DNA of 64,000 nucleotides from Ziziphus jujuba. Taxonomy: Eukaryota > Streptophyta > Magnoliopsida > Rosales > Rhamnaceae. Positions 11,565 to 22,403 of the stretch are shown one piece after another; the stretch's first letter is position 1; each line of letters starts with the position of its first letter. The notes below the pieces were generated by a model. The model did not search any database and was not told where the DNA came from. It saw only the letters and a program-made list of their open reading frames with translations. The translations under genes were made by a program, and so were the position numbers. The stretch spans positions 14,989,501 through 15,053,500 of the forward strand of contig NC_083379.1 of NCBI RefSeq assembly GCF_031755915.1, written 5' to 3'.

Positions 11565-14253
11565 CCATGAGCCGTGAAAATACTCAGTTGGAATGTTTTA
11601 GACCTCAAAAAACCTTAAACATTCAGAGCATTCCGTTGAATGCTAAAGTTGTAAGATCCCGACATTGTGTTCCTAATGGAAACTCGCCTACTTAGTCACC
11701 AATTAGAATGAATTTGAGTAAAGGTTCGTATGGGGGACTACTCTAGTGTAGACAACGTTGGAATAGGAGGTGGATTATGTCTTTTTTGGAAGAATATGGT
11801 GTCAGTTCAAATCCCATCCTACTCACTAGGGCATATTGATGTTGCCATTATACATCTTGTTAAGGGTCATTTTTGTGTGGCTTTTATAGGCATCTAGATA
11901 TAAGCCAATGACATTTTTCATGGAATTTATTTCATAGATTACAGGCTTTATCAAGTTTGGCTTGATTTTTTGAGAAGTTAGGAGGAAGCTTGCGATCTGG
12001 TTTGCAGATGAAGAATTTTTGTGAAGTTGTTAATGACTCGATTTTGAAGAGCTCCAATTTAAAGTTATAAATTCACTTGGATGAATGGAAAGAAAGGCGA
12101 GGTGAATGTTAAAAAGGTTTGGGACCGTTGGTTCTCCATGATTGGTGGCAAAATTTATTTTCTATAGCAAAATGTGTCACCTAATCAATCCAGTTTTATA
12201 ATCATTACGGCACTGTTATTAGGTATAGATGGTCTAGTGAGTTCTAAAATTCAATATATTAAATGATTTCATTTTAAAGTTGTCTGGGTGGATGGGAATG
12301 AGTGTTATACTATTGTATAAGAAGTTTGGAATTCTACTTATGTCAAGACTGCTCATATGGATAATGCTTCTATTTGGTTAAAGACCTATGTATAGAAGTT
12401 GAGTATTTGGGAAAAAAAAAAGAAAAAAAAACTCTCTTTTCAAAATATCAAAACCTATCTCACTGATTGTTATAGTAAGTTACCAGAATTATATTCTCAC
12501 CTTCCAACTAATACTAATCTTGCTAAGTTACATGTTGTGAATTCAAAAATAAATACATTGCCAGAGAAGGAAGAGATTAAATAGAAATAGTCATCAAGAC
12601 TTTTTTGGTTGTGAGAATGAGACAATAACACACAATATTTCCATAACTTTGCCACCACACGGAGACAAAAGAATATCATCTTGGGTATTATGGATGAGTT
12701 AGAGGAATGGGCTGATGATCAAGTTTCGGTTCATATAGTTTTTGTTGATTTCTACCAGGCTTGGATGTTGATGAGAATGTTTTATTTAAGGTTCATGGTC
12801 GTGTTCTAGATTGAGTGAATGATGCTTTGTGCCAGCCTTTTACTGTTGATAAGGTGAAGACAAGTCTGTTTTAGATGCATCTTTCAAATGCATCTTTCAA
12901 AAGCACCTGGTTCAAATGGTATGCCTGTTCTACTTTTCTAAAATATTGGTCCATTGCTGGTGAACAAGTTACTGTATCATGTTTGAAGATTTTAAGTAAC
13001 AAAGAAGATTTAAGTGGTATAAATCATACCTTAATTGCCAGCCTTTTACTGTTGATAAGGTGAAGACAAGTCTGTTTCATATGCATCTTTCCAAAGCACC
13101 TGGTTCAGATGGTATGCCTATTCTATTTTTCTAAACTATTGGTCCATTGTTGGTGAACAGGTTACTACATCATGTTTGAAGATTTTAAATAACAAAGGAG
13201 ATTTAAGTGGTATAAATCATACCTTAATTGCTTTTGTTCCAAAAAGTCACAACCCACTTTAGTTTTTAGATTTTTGACCTATAAGCCTATGTATAGTTTT
13301 TTCATAAGATTATTTCTAAAACAATTGTTAATAGGCTGAAAGATATTCTATCTTATACTATTTCTAAAGAATAAAGTGCCTTCATTTCAAGTGACGAAGT
13401 ACAAATAATATTACGGTGGCTTTTAAAAAAATGGATTTGATTTGTAAAAAGTCTTCGGGTTTGGATTATTTGATGGCCACAAAATTAGACATGGGTAAAG
13501 TTTATGATCATGTTGTCCATAACAAATGATGTTCAAGATGGGTTTTGCAAAAAAATGGATAGAACTTGTTGTGAGATATGTGTATATAGTTACCTAATCA
13601 ATTTTAATTAATGGTTCATAGTATGGTTTATTTACTCTAGGAAGGGGTTTGCACTAGGATGATCCACTATTACCTTATTTGTTTCTAATTTTCTTTGAGG
13701 GTCTTGCCTATTTGTTGAAGAACGTTGTTCCAACTAGTAACCTACAAGGTATTCAGATGGCGCCATTAAGTCCCAATGTTACACATCTTTGCTTTGTAGA
13801 TGATATTGTCATTTTCACATGAGCTTCACTTTTCAAATGCCAGGTGATTTTATAGTTGTTACAAAAGTATGAGGCTACTTCTAGTCAGAAAATCAATCTT
13901 TCAAAAATGGTAGTGACGTACAATCCAAATACAACAAAGAAGTGCGTGACAGTATAAAACTCTCTTTGCAAGTTCAGAGTGTTATTGGGCACTCTAAGTG
14001 TCTGGGTTTATAATCATTCATTAGGAGGAATAAAAGGGTATTATTTCAAGTTATAAAGGGTAGAATATGGAAAAAGTTGGAAAGGTGGAAGGAAAAACTC
14101 TTATTTTAGGTAGAAAATGAGATCATGATCAAGGTTGTAGCACAATAAATCGTAACTTATACCATGAATTGTTTCAAATTGCCAAAATGTTTTCTTAACA
14201 ATGTTAACCATTTAATTTCCCATTTCTGATGGGGTAATCTTAGGGAAAAACAT
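11565..14253 (+). pseudogene. LINE ORF2 remnant: endonuclease and reverse transcriptase
   Basis: Recognisable pieces in order are KILSWNV (start of the AP-like endonuclease), LMETRL at about 11680, a TWMNGKKGEVNV-like segment near 12080, and the reverse transcriptase stretch SKAPGSDGMP in the second duplicated unit. After that come TLIAFVPK (about 13220), a DMGKVYDHV-like segment (13490-13515), and the catalytic box CFVDDIVIF (about 13790-13816; most plant LINEs have FADD). In intact elements this protein nicks the target and primes reverse transcription from it. Many in-frame stops and frameshifts make this copy inactive. Confidence 0.7.
12831..13230. repeat. Tandem duplication inside the LINE
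   Basis: Unit 1 (12831-13036) and unit 2 (13037-13230) both run from GCCAGCCTTTTACTGTTGAT to ACCTTAATTG. They differ by scattered substitutions and a small internal 'catctttcaaatg' duplication in unit 1. The duplicated block encodes the KAPGS(N/D)GMP region of the reverse transcriptase, so it arose within the element. Confidence 0.85.
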
Positions 14254-14937
14254 TATACCTGGCAATTCGTGTTGGTGGGTTGTGTTCGTGTCAACCCGTT
14301 TAATAATCGTGTCAAAAATGCCTAACCCGAACACGACCCATTTATTAATCGTGTCAGGTACCTAAAACACTAACCCGACCTGTTTATAAATAGGTCAACA
14401 CGACACGACCCGTTTAACACGATTATTTTAACGGGTCGTGTTGACCTATTAACCCGTTAACCTGAAATTGATCTATTAACCCGAAAACTAACCTATTAAC
14501 CCATTAACCCGAAAATTAACTTATTAACCCGAAAAATTTTTTATTTTTTTTATTTTTATGTTTTTGTTTTATTAAAGATGTATTTTTTGTTTTTAAAAAA
14601 TTAATAATAGAAAATTATTTTTATAAAATTTTTAATTTATAATGTTTTTTAGTTATTAAATATTATATTAGTGATAAAATATTAATTTAAAATTAAATTT
14701 AAATGGGTTGTAATAGGTATATAATCGTGTCGGGTTGAAACTGACACGTTTAATAAATGGATCGTAACGGGTCAATTTCGAGTTAAACAGGTCAACCCGA
14801 AAATGACACAATTAATAATCGTGTTAAACGGGTTGACCCGATTATGACCCAAACCCATTTATAATAAACCCAAACCCATTTATTCCGTGTCATTTTCGAG
14901 TCGTGTCGCCGTGTCATGATCCAAATTGCCAGGTCTA
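14254..14937. mobile_element. hAT-like non-autonomous element in the LINE
   Basis: The termini are TATACCTGGCAATT and AATTGCCAGGTCTA, inverted copies with one mismatch, close to the TAG-type ends of hAT elements. Identical 8-bp repeats AAAAACAT flank it (14246-14253, 14938-14945), the target length of the hAT superfamily. The 684-bp body is full of short repeats such as AACCCGTTTAA, TAATCGTGTC and CACGACCCGTTTAA, with no transposase frame. The interrupted LINE reading resumes directly after it, which confirms a clean insertion. Confidence 0.8.
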
Positions 14938-15760
14938 AAAAACATCGAATCCATTAGGTTAGCTTCTATAGGTGGGTTGGGCTTCCATTCCCTAAAAGAG
15001 TTTAATTGAACAATGCTTGCTAAACAATGTCGGCTATTGCAAGATCCAAATTCATTACCTGAGCGTGTTTTGAATGAGACATATTTTCCACATAGTTCTT
15101 TGTGTATTGCTTGCATTGGTCGAAATCCTTCTCATTTTTTGAAGAAGTTTAATTTGGGGTTGAAGGATTTTAGAATTATGAGGTATTTAGCGTGTGGGAG
15201 ATGGATCTTCAATAAGAATCTATAAAGATCCATGGTTGCCTTAAAGGGGATCATTAACAATATTGGAGAAAGAATTCTTCATGAGAATGCCACGGTTAGT
15301 CAGCTTATGATTGTGTTTGGAGGATAAAATATAGCTTTGGTCCATTCATTTTTTTCAACTAGAGGAAGCCTCCATTATTAATGGCTACCAATTGGTGGTT
15401 TTGGGATCCATGATCAACTAGCTCAGAATTTCAATTCTTGGGATATGCAGATAGTGCAATTGAAGTATTGGGTGGTGAGTTGGTGCTTTAATTGGGAGTT
15501 TGAGTAATTATTTGGCACATGTATGGTGGAAAACCTTTTTAAAGTTGTCTATTCCTAACAAAGTGAAGATTTGCTCGTGGCGAGCATATCACTCTACTTT
15601 GCCATGTTGGTTTGGACTTGTAAGAAAGCATGTAGCTATAAATCCAAAGTATCCTTTTTGTGACTAAGTGGATGAAACTATTCTGCATGTTTTATAGAGT
15701 TGGTTAGCTTCTCAGAGGGTGTGGAAATGATTGGATTTCCTTTGAACTTTAAGAGAGGAT
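14938..15760 (+). pseudogene. LINE ORF2 C-terminal remnant (post-RT, zf-RVT-like)
   Basis: The frame at 15013-15225 reads MLAKQCRLLQDPNSLPERVL, followed by ETYFPHS and SLGSNPS-like residues; this is the conserved segment downstream of the reverse transcriptase in plant L1 elements. Near 15560-15660 a VKICSWRAYHSTLP segment and a CD..DETILHVL segment match the zf-RVT region. Stops and frameshifts separate the pieces. Confidence 0.65.
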
Positions 15761-15930
15761 CCTATGATTGATTCTTTTGCTTACCTTTGTTGTTTTGCCT
15801 TATGCAACTTAACAAAAGTTGAGCAATAAAGTTTTTCTTGGATTTCATAGTGTTTATGGAATCGGTTAAATGATCTTGTGTGTGGCAATTGTATTAAAGA
15901 TGATAAATTTTTGGTGGACTCTGTTTAGGC

Positions 15931-16464
15931 TTGCATAAGGAGTTTACAAAGGCTCACATTTCGATGATGGTCAACAATGTTAGAACTAGTCAAGTTACTT
16001 GGCGCACACCTCTTATTTATGCTTTGAAGATTAATGTGGATGTTGCTTCGAGGTATGCTAGAATTGGAGTGGCTGTACGCAATGGCAGAGGTGAATTGAT
16101 GGGTGCTTTAACGTGGCATATGGAAGGGTGTACAACTATGCTTACGAGTGAGCTTATAGCAATTCCTGAAGCTGTTTTCTTTTGTCATCAGTGTGGTTTC
16201 TTCCAAGGGAAAATTGTTAGTGACTATTTAGTAGCAATTAATATTCTTGTTGATTCACACACTAGTTTGGTTCCTAATTGTTTCGTTATGGAACAATTTC
16301 AATCTTTATTAAAAGCTCATCCTAGCTTTAAATGTGTTTTCGAGTTTGGGAAAGCAAATAAAGCAACTCATAGAGTTGCAAACTATGCTACTACTTTGGA
16401 ATCTTTTGAATCTTGGCTTCCCTTTGTTCTTCAAGATGATGTTTGTACTAGTATTATTTCTTAA
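15931..16464 (+). pseudogene. LINE RNase H-like domain (RVT_3), frame intact
   Basis: A 177-codon open frame carries the RNase H fold of the C-terminus of plant L1 ORF2: INVDVASRYARIGVAVRN (first Asp at residue 37), LTSELIAIPEAV (Glu) and IVSDYLVAIN (Asp). RNase H would remove RNA from the RNA:DNA hybrid. The domain survives as an open frame although the upstream polyprotein is broken. There is no promoter or start context to suggest it is expressed alone, so it is best treated as part of the dead LINE rather than as a host gene. Confidence 0.7.
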
Positions 16465-16541
16465 TCATATATAACCTTTTTTTTTTTTTTTAAAAAGAAG
16501 GAAAAATTCTCAACTTGTAAAAAATAAATAAATAAAACTTT

Positions 16542-16546
16542 AATTA
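16542..16546. repeat. Target duplication of old solo LTR (left), AATTA
   Basis: AATTA stands immediately before the solo LTR start and is repeated at 37961-37965, directly after its 3' end. Confidence 0.8.
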
Positions 16547-17678
16547 TGTAACACCCCGTCCCAAATCGCACCGGAATCCGCGTTGACCGAGGTTGACTGT
16601 TGACCGTTGACCCAAGGGATCAAAAGTTGACTTTTTGACCCGGTTGGAATTCTAGGTTGACTGAGGTACCGTTACGGAGTACACGTTGGCACGAGTTCGT
16701 AGACTGGTAGCACGTTGAAAACGGGACTACGGTTTGAAAGTTATGAGCAAAACAAATTGAGGTCCAAACTGTCCAAGGGGTACCGGAGTTGACTTTTTGT
16801 TCATGCAAGGTTGAGCTTTGACTCATGCATGGTTGTGAAGTGCTCGTCGATACGAGTCCATAGACTAGCGGCACGTCCGATTTGGACATGTGGTTTGAAA
16901 GTTATGGACCTGTAGAGTTTTTCAAATACTGTATTATTTTAATATTATTTTTGAACGTGTAACGATGTGCCATGTGTGACTTAATGAAGGTGACCATGTG
17001 TCACCATGTTGAGAAGCCACATGTCAACCATGTGTAAAATCAAATTATTTTTATTATTATTTTAAATAATAATATTGTTATTTAATTATTTAATTATTTT
17101 TATTTTTATTTTCCTTTTTCTTTTTCTTTTTCTTTTCCTTTTTCTTTTCTTTTTGTTTTTCTTTTTCTTTGTTTTTCCCCACGTGGGAAAACACCCCCTT
17201 TCTTTTCCCTTCCCTTCTTCTTCCCCGAGCCCGACAGAGGCAAAACAAAACGCACAGTTTTTTTTCTCCCTCCCGTCGTTTCTCTCTCTCCCGTGTTTTC
17301 TTTTTCCGGCCACCCATACACTACACGCGCCGGCCACCGTCCAAGCCCACACGCCGGCGAGCTCACCAGCCAAATTTGGCTGCCGGCCGGCCGGCAACGC
17401 GCCCAGATCGGGCCGGCGAAGTTGCGACGGCCGATTAACTTTTTCCGGCGATTTCGCCGTATTCCGGCCAGCCCAGTCCGAATTAAACCTCCTCTCCCCC
17501 TATTTTGGGTCCTCTGAGTTCAAAAATGGCCTCCAATCTCAAAAATTCGAAGCGGGTTGCGAGATACGAGGAATTAAAAATCGGCCGAAGCTTTCCGGCC
17601 AAATTCCGGCCACCTCCGGCGGAATTGGGGTCGATGGAGACCGGATTTGTAATCCTCGTCGCTCAAGCTTCGATTCGG

Positions 17679-17751
17679 TATATTATTCGCCTATTTTGGT
17701 TAACGTTTGTGTTTGATCCCCCGGATACCGAGTATTATTTATCCGAATAAA
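17679..17751 (+). promoter_or_regulatory. Old LTR: TATA-like box and AATAAA
   Basis: TATATT at 17679 within GATTCGGTATATTATTCG and AATAAA at 17746 are 67 bp apart, nearly the spacing seen in the younger LTRs (68 bp). This supports their role as LTR promoter and polyadenylation signal. Confidence 0.55.
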
Positions 17752-19401
17752 ATATTAATTTATTTGACTGTCTGTGAATTTTGTTCTAGGAGCAACGGTG
17801 AGTCATGGAATTAATCCCATGGTGGATCTTAGGATTATTGCGTGCTCCAGGTGAGTGACCCACCTTTAAAAATGTTTTTCGGGTAATTAATTGTATTTAT
17901 GTGGTATTAATTTGATACCTGTAATTGGTGCTCATGTGGCGTATTTTAAATACAATCGGGAAAAATATTATTTTATATATATATTTACCCATTGGTGCTA
18001 AATGGAAATTTTGGGATCATTAAGAAATTCCCGATTATTATTTTATTGTGATTAAATGGTATTTATTACACATGAGCAAGTATTTTCAATAATTAATTGT
18101 GTTTGGATTTTATATTGTTTTCGGGCATAATTGGGTTAAATATTTTATGAAAATATTTGTTTAAATTTTATAAATTATGCCCGCGGTATTTTTATGGTTG
18201 CATCTCGTATTTTGAGAAAATTGTGGTTTGTTGTTATCAATGTTTCGTACCGGTTTATTTAATAAAAATATGTGAGATGGTAAGTGTGAGAATTTAATGT
18301 ATTTCCCATGGTAATTTTGGAAAACGGTACGGTTGGTTAATAATGATTATTTTTAGATGCACTCATACAGTATTGGTGTTCTGGTGTATGGACACGTGGT
18401 AGCGCGCGGTTATTATGTGGTTTAGCGCGCGGTTATTATTTCTCCCGTTGTTGCCATTGGACCGTGGGTAGGTAAGTTTGTTATTGCGCACAGCCGTCCC
18501 CCTCCTTGGCCGGGAGATGGTTTCAGCAGCGGTACTGTCGGGACGCCGAAGTGCCGTTGCAGGTTTCTCTCTTTAACCCCCCCGCCAGTCGGTGCTCGGG
18601 ACGCTGGGTATCGGAGGGCATCACCGGTATATGGTGTGGTGCGTCAGGTGTAATTTTCAAATAAAGTTTCAAACCCCAAAGAGTACAAAATTATTTATTA
18701 TAATTTATTGCAGTTTATTTATATTTGGGGTATTTATTTGTTTATTTGTTGTTTATTAATTTATTTGGTTCCTTGGTTTTCGGGAAGTACATACATCGGG
18801 TTTTGTGAAAAGGTTTTAAAAGGGGAACTTTTCCAACGGAGTGAATAGTGAGGGTTTTGAGAGAAAGTATTACTTCAAATGTTTATTTGTTTATTTATTT
18901 AATTATTCGGTATTGATTTATGAAATCCATTTATTTGGTATATTATTAATATTAAAGGTGTACAGTAGATAGGGTCACTCACTGAGATGATTAGCATCTC
19001 ACACTCTTAAATTTCGTTCCCCTAGGTTCAGGTTGAGAGACGTTGATTGTCCGGGGCGAGCCCAACATCTCAGTTCGTTGCCGAAGGTTCAAGAAGTTTT
19101 TCTTCCCTTTTTCCTCTCGACCTTGTATTGCTTCTTTATCTGTCATTTTATAAATTCTGCATGTATTTGTATAATGCTCTGTATACTGTATTGGACGTGT
19201 AGTTGTTTTTATGCACTGAGTTGCTGTTATCTTTTGAAATGCTGAAATTTGTGGAACCAATTTGTAGTATCGTGGGAAGAATAAGGGGATGTTTTTTTTT
19301 TGAAGTGTGTTTTCAGTGCAGGTAATTTTTGGTTAGTCCTACCCTTAGGGGAGGTGCTGCCGGATTTTCCGTTGGAAGGTTCGGTGGTATTTTCCTGGGA
19401 T

Positions 19402-19406
19402 CAGGG
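19402..19406. repeat. Target duplication of the three-LTR array (left), CAGGG
   Basis: CAGGG directly precedes LTR1 and recurs at 37912-37916 directly after LTR3. A 5-bp duplication is normal for Ty3/gypsy integration. Confidence 0.9.
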
Positions 19407-20664
19407 TGTAACACCCCGTCCCGAATCGCACCGGAATCCGTGCACGTTGACCGAGGTTGACCGTTGACCGTTGACCGAAGGGGTCAAAGTTGACTTTTTG
19501 ACTCGGTGGGAATTTCGAGTTGACCAGGGTACCGTGGCGAAGTGCATGACGCCCTGAGTTCGTAGACTAGTAGCACGTCGAAAACGGAGCTACGGTTTGA
19601 AAGTTATGGGCAAAACAAGTTGAAGTGTAAACTGTCTAAAAGGTGCCGGGAGTTGACTTTTTCTTGTGATGTAATTGTGAGTTGACTCTTGTATGGTTGT
19701 GAAGTGCTCGTCGATACGAGTTCATAGACTAGCGGCACGCTTAAAACGGACATCCGGTTAAAAAGTTATGGACGTTTGAAGTTTACCGGATACCGTATTA
19801 TTTTAATATTTTTTTTGGGTCGGTGAACAGTGAAACGCCACGTGTCAGTTTCTGATTGGTCCACGTGGCATGAACAGTGTCATGCAGGGGTTTTATTTGT
19901 TAAAACACTCGAGAAAGAGAGAGAGGAGAGAGAAAGAGAGAGCCACCGCCGGCCACCGGATTTTGTCACTGTTCCGGCCGAGTTACTGTACACGCGCCGG
20001 ACAGAAAGCTTGCCCACCTCATTTCCGGCAAAACCTCCAAATTTCACGGCGAACGGCCGCCGGACGCGCCCGGATCGGACGTCCGAAGTTTGGCGGCGAT
20101 TTTTCCCCTCCACCGCCGGCCACCGCGAATCGGCACTATTCCGGCCGATAAACAGTACACGCGCCTGACAGCCTTGATCCTCTCCTCAAGTCCGGCCTAC
20201 CCACCAAAAATCACGACCATCGGACCACCGACGCGCCGGGATCGGAGCGTTTTCCGGCGAGGGGTCGAAAATCTTCAAACGGTGATTTCTCCGCCGTCCG
20301 ACCTCCGTTTTGCTCACCGTCGGTCCCGTTGGATTGCTCTCCTCACGATCTACAAATCTGCAAAATTTCACAGCAAACGGCCACCGTCGGAAATTACTGT
20401 TCCGGCGACGGTTGCCGGTGACGTGGCGGCCCGCCGGAAAGTACTGTTCCGGCGAGTACCCTGAAAATTCCGGCCAGCTCCAGTCCGCAGTGTTCGACCT
20501 CCTGAACCCAAATCCGACTTCCGTTTCCACCAATTCGCGACGGTTTGGGAGAATTGCGGAGCCGAAACCCGAAAAGCTTCCCGATAAAATTCCGACCCCG
20601 TCGGGTACGATCATCGGAAATTAAGACCGGATCTGTGATTAGCATCACTCGAGCTTCGATTCGG

Positions 20665-20670
20665 TATATA
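20665..20670 (+). promoter_or_regulatory. LTR1 TATA box (TATATA)
   Basis: TATATA within GATTCGGTATATAATTCG, conserved in the old solo LTR as TATATT. Transcription would start about 30 bp downstream, near 20695-20700. Copies lie at 28420-28425 and 36175-36180 in LTR2 and LTR3. Confidence 0.6.
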
Positions 20671-20732
20671 ATTCGTAAATTTTAGTTATCGTTTGGTGTT
20701 CGCTCCCCGGGTACCCATTTGGGGATTACCCG

Positions 20733-20738
20733 AATAAA
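20733..20738 (+). terminator. LTR1 AATAAA polyadenylation signal
   Basis: AATAAA lies 68 bp after the TATA box. In the 3' LTR of a transcribed unit it would direct cleavage near 20750-20765 equivalents, defining a short R region. Copies are at 28488-28493 and 36243-36248. Confidence 0.5.
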
Positions 20739-20777
20739 ATATTAATATTTGTGGTTTTGGTACTGTGGATGTTTTAG

Positions 20778-20838
20778 GTGCACGTGCAAGTAGCGGAGTC
20801 GATCCTGCGGAGGATCTTGATTGAGATACGTGCACAAG
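20778..20838 (+). promoter_or_regulatory. LTR1 leader stem-loop ending in splice-donor-like site
   Basis: The outer arms GTGCACGT (20778-20785) and ACGTGCAC (20828-20835) pair perfectly. An inner hairpin GATCCT-GCGG-AGGATC lies at 20801-20816. The block is followed by AAG|GTGAGT (junction 20838/20839), a good plant 5' splice site. The old solo LTR keeps the arrangement with different stem bases. Copies begin at 28533 and 36288. Confidence 0.5.
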
Positions 20839-21941
20839 GTGAGTGACCCACCTTCAAATTAATTTTGGGGAATTTAATTGATGAATATATTATGTGTGAA
20901 TTAAATATTTGGAATTTAATATCTATGTGCCAAATATTTATTGGATTTATTGTAGAATTATTTATGAATTTATTGGATTTAAGAAAATGCGAATTCTACA
21001 AATTTATGCCATGTGGAATTATTTTATGGTTTTGAGGATTTTGAAATTTGTGTGGTTTTAATGGTAAATTGGGCATGATTTGATTTTCAAATATTTCAAA
21101 GAAAATATTTGGTTATATTGGTGATTTCAATTTTTATAAAATATGCCCATGGAATATTATGAGATTTGATTATGATATTTCGAGAAATTATTTATGCTAT
21201 TGGGAAAATGTGGATATTTGAATTGATGGATTTGGAAGTTGGTGGATTTGAAAATCATGGAATTTATGGTATGGATTATAAGGAAATTGTGGAGAATTTC
21301 CCGGTTCAAGCGGATGGATTATGCCCGCTATGCTTATGAAAAATGTGAAATTTGTTTTATGATTTAAATTTATGGATTTTATAATTTTTAGATGCACCGT
21401 GCACGTACTGGTGTTCTGATTATGTGATATGGTATATGTGATATGGTTAGTGTGCACACGGTTGTGATTAGCGCGCAGGTGGGTGTGAGTAGCGCGCGGT
21501 TGATATTATGAGGGTGTCCTGTGGATGCCATCGGAGAGGGCGGCCACCCCCCTTTGGCCGGGACACCAGGTTAGCAGCGGCGCTGTGGGACGCCACGCGA
21601 CCGTATGCCGGTTTCTTTCTATAACCTCCTGTCTGGCGGTACCTTGGGACGCTGGGTACTGTTGGCGCCACTGGTATATAGTGGGTGCATCAAATGATTT
21701 TCAGAACTGTGTTTTAAAAATAAAATGTTAATGAAAAATATAATTGTTACCGCTTCTGGTATTTAATTGATGTCTTGGTTTTCGGGAAATATGAATAAAG
21801 GGTTTTGTGAAATTGTTTTAAAAGGGGAACCTTTCCAACTGAGAGAATTGTAAGGGTTTTGAGAGAAAATATTATTTCCAAATAATTATTATTTATACTT
21901 ATTACTGTGATATTATATGGTATAGTAGTAGGGTCGCTCAC

Positions 21942-21960
21942 TGAGATGATTAGCATCTCA
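21942..21960 (+). other. Conserved hairpin in U5
   Basis: TGAGATG (21942-21948), loop ATTAG, CATCTCA (21954-21960). The same 19 bases occur in the old solo LTR at 18983-19001 and in LTR2 and LTR3 (29697, 37452). Function unknown. Confidence 0.55.
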
Positions 21961-22403
21961 CACTCTTAAATTCCGTTCCTCTAGGTACCAGGTTGTCGGT
22001 GTTCACTCGGAGCGGACTTGATCTTCCTCGCTGTATTTGTTCGCGCAGTACCTTGTTCTTCTTTTACTGCAGTTGTAATATTTCGTTCACTTTTGCTGTA
22101 TTCTGTATTTTGTAGTACTTCATAAAGCTCTGTATACTGTATGGGACACTTATGTATTTGTATTGCACTGGATTACTGTATTTTTATTTTGGAGTGCTGA
22201 AATTTGTGGAACCAGTTCGTCGTACTGTGGGAGGAATAAGGGAACAATTATAGAAGTGTGTTTTCAGTGCAGGAAATTTTGTGGTAAGTCCATCCCTTAG
22301 GGGAGGTTCTGCCGGATCTTCCACAGAAGGGTCCGGTAGGGTTTCCCTGGGATCAGGGCTTGTCTAGGGTTCCGGTGGGGAACTTTGGACGGGTCCTGAC
22401 AGT

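Larger units (their letters stand above)
10195..16535 (+). mobile_element. Degenerate L1-type LINE (non-LTR retrotransposon)
   Basis: Remnants occur in the order expected for plant L1 elements, all on the plus strand. They are an ORF1 DUF4283-like domain with zinc-knuckle remnant (10364-11035), an endonuclease start (KILSWNV at about 11577), a reverse transcriptase with FVDD (13793-13804), a zf-RVT-like region after 15500, and an RNase H domain (15931-16464). The frame is broken by many stops and shifts, so the copy is dead. A 206-bp internal tandem duplication (12831-13230) and a hAT-like element (14254-14937) interrupt it further. An A-rich tract follows the last stop. The 5' end is uncertain, and no flanking target duplication was established. 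Confidence 0.8.
16547..19406 (+). mobile_element. Old solo LTR, 5' part (interrupted)
   Basis: It starts TGTAACACCCCGTCCC, like the younger LTRs, but is clearly diverged. Conserved landmarks with the younger LTRs include TATATT at 17679-17684, AATAAA at 17746-17751, the GTGAGTGACCCACC block from 17851, two AGCGCGCGG motifs near 18400-18430, and the TGAGATG/CATCTCA hairpin at 18983-19001. It breaks off at 19406 in ...GATCAGGG, where the three-LTR array is inserted, and resumes at 37917. Together the parts make a 2,904-bp LTR with AATTA duplications and no internal region, so it is a solo LTR left by LTR-LTR recombination. A pyrimidine-rich tract at 17097-17180 gives meaningless Phe/Leu-rich frames. 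Confidence 0.85.
19407..22401 (+). repeat. LTR1 (5' LTR of unit 1)
   Basis: It begins TGTAACACCCCG and ends GGGTCCTGACA (canonical TG...CA). The proposed layout is U3 19407 to ~20695, R ~20695-20760 and U5 to 22401, from a TATA box at 20665 and AATAAA at 20733. About 19930-20620 is a GC-rich block dense in CCGG, giving long but meaningless overlapping frames on both strands. Reading side by side, I noticed no difference from LTR2 or LTR3. Confidence 0.93.

Noticed and set aside
17075..17716. 213-codon frame starting with a long Phe/Leu run
   Set aside because: It is read through the pyrimidine tract of the old solo LTR. Low complexity with no family resemblance.
20090..20624. Overlapping open frames of 84-142 codons on both strands in the LTRs (also at +7,755 and +15,510)
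   Set aside because: They come from the GC-rich CCGG-dense U3 block, repeat identically in all three LTRs, and show no domain. They are by-products of composition.
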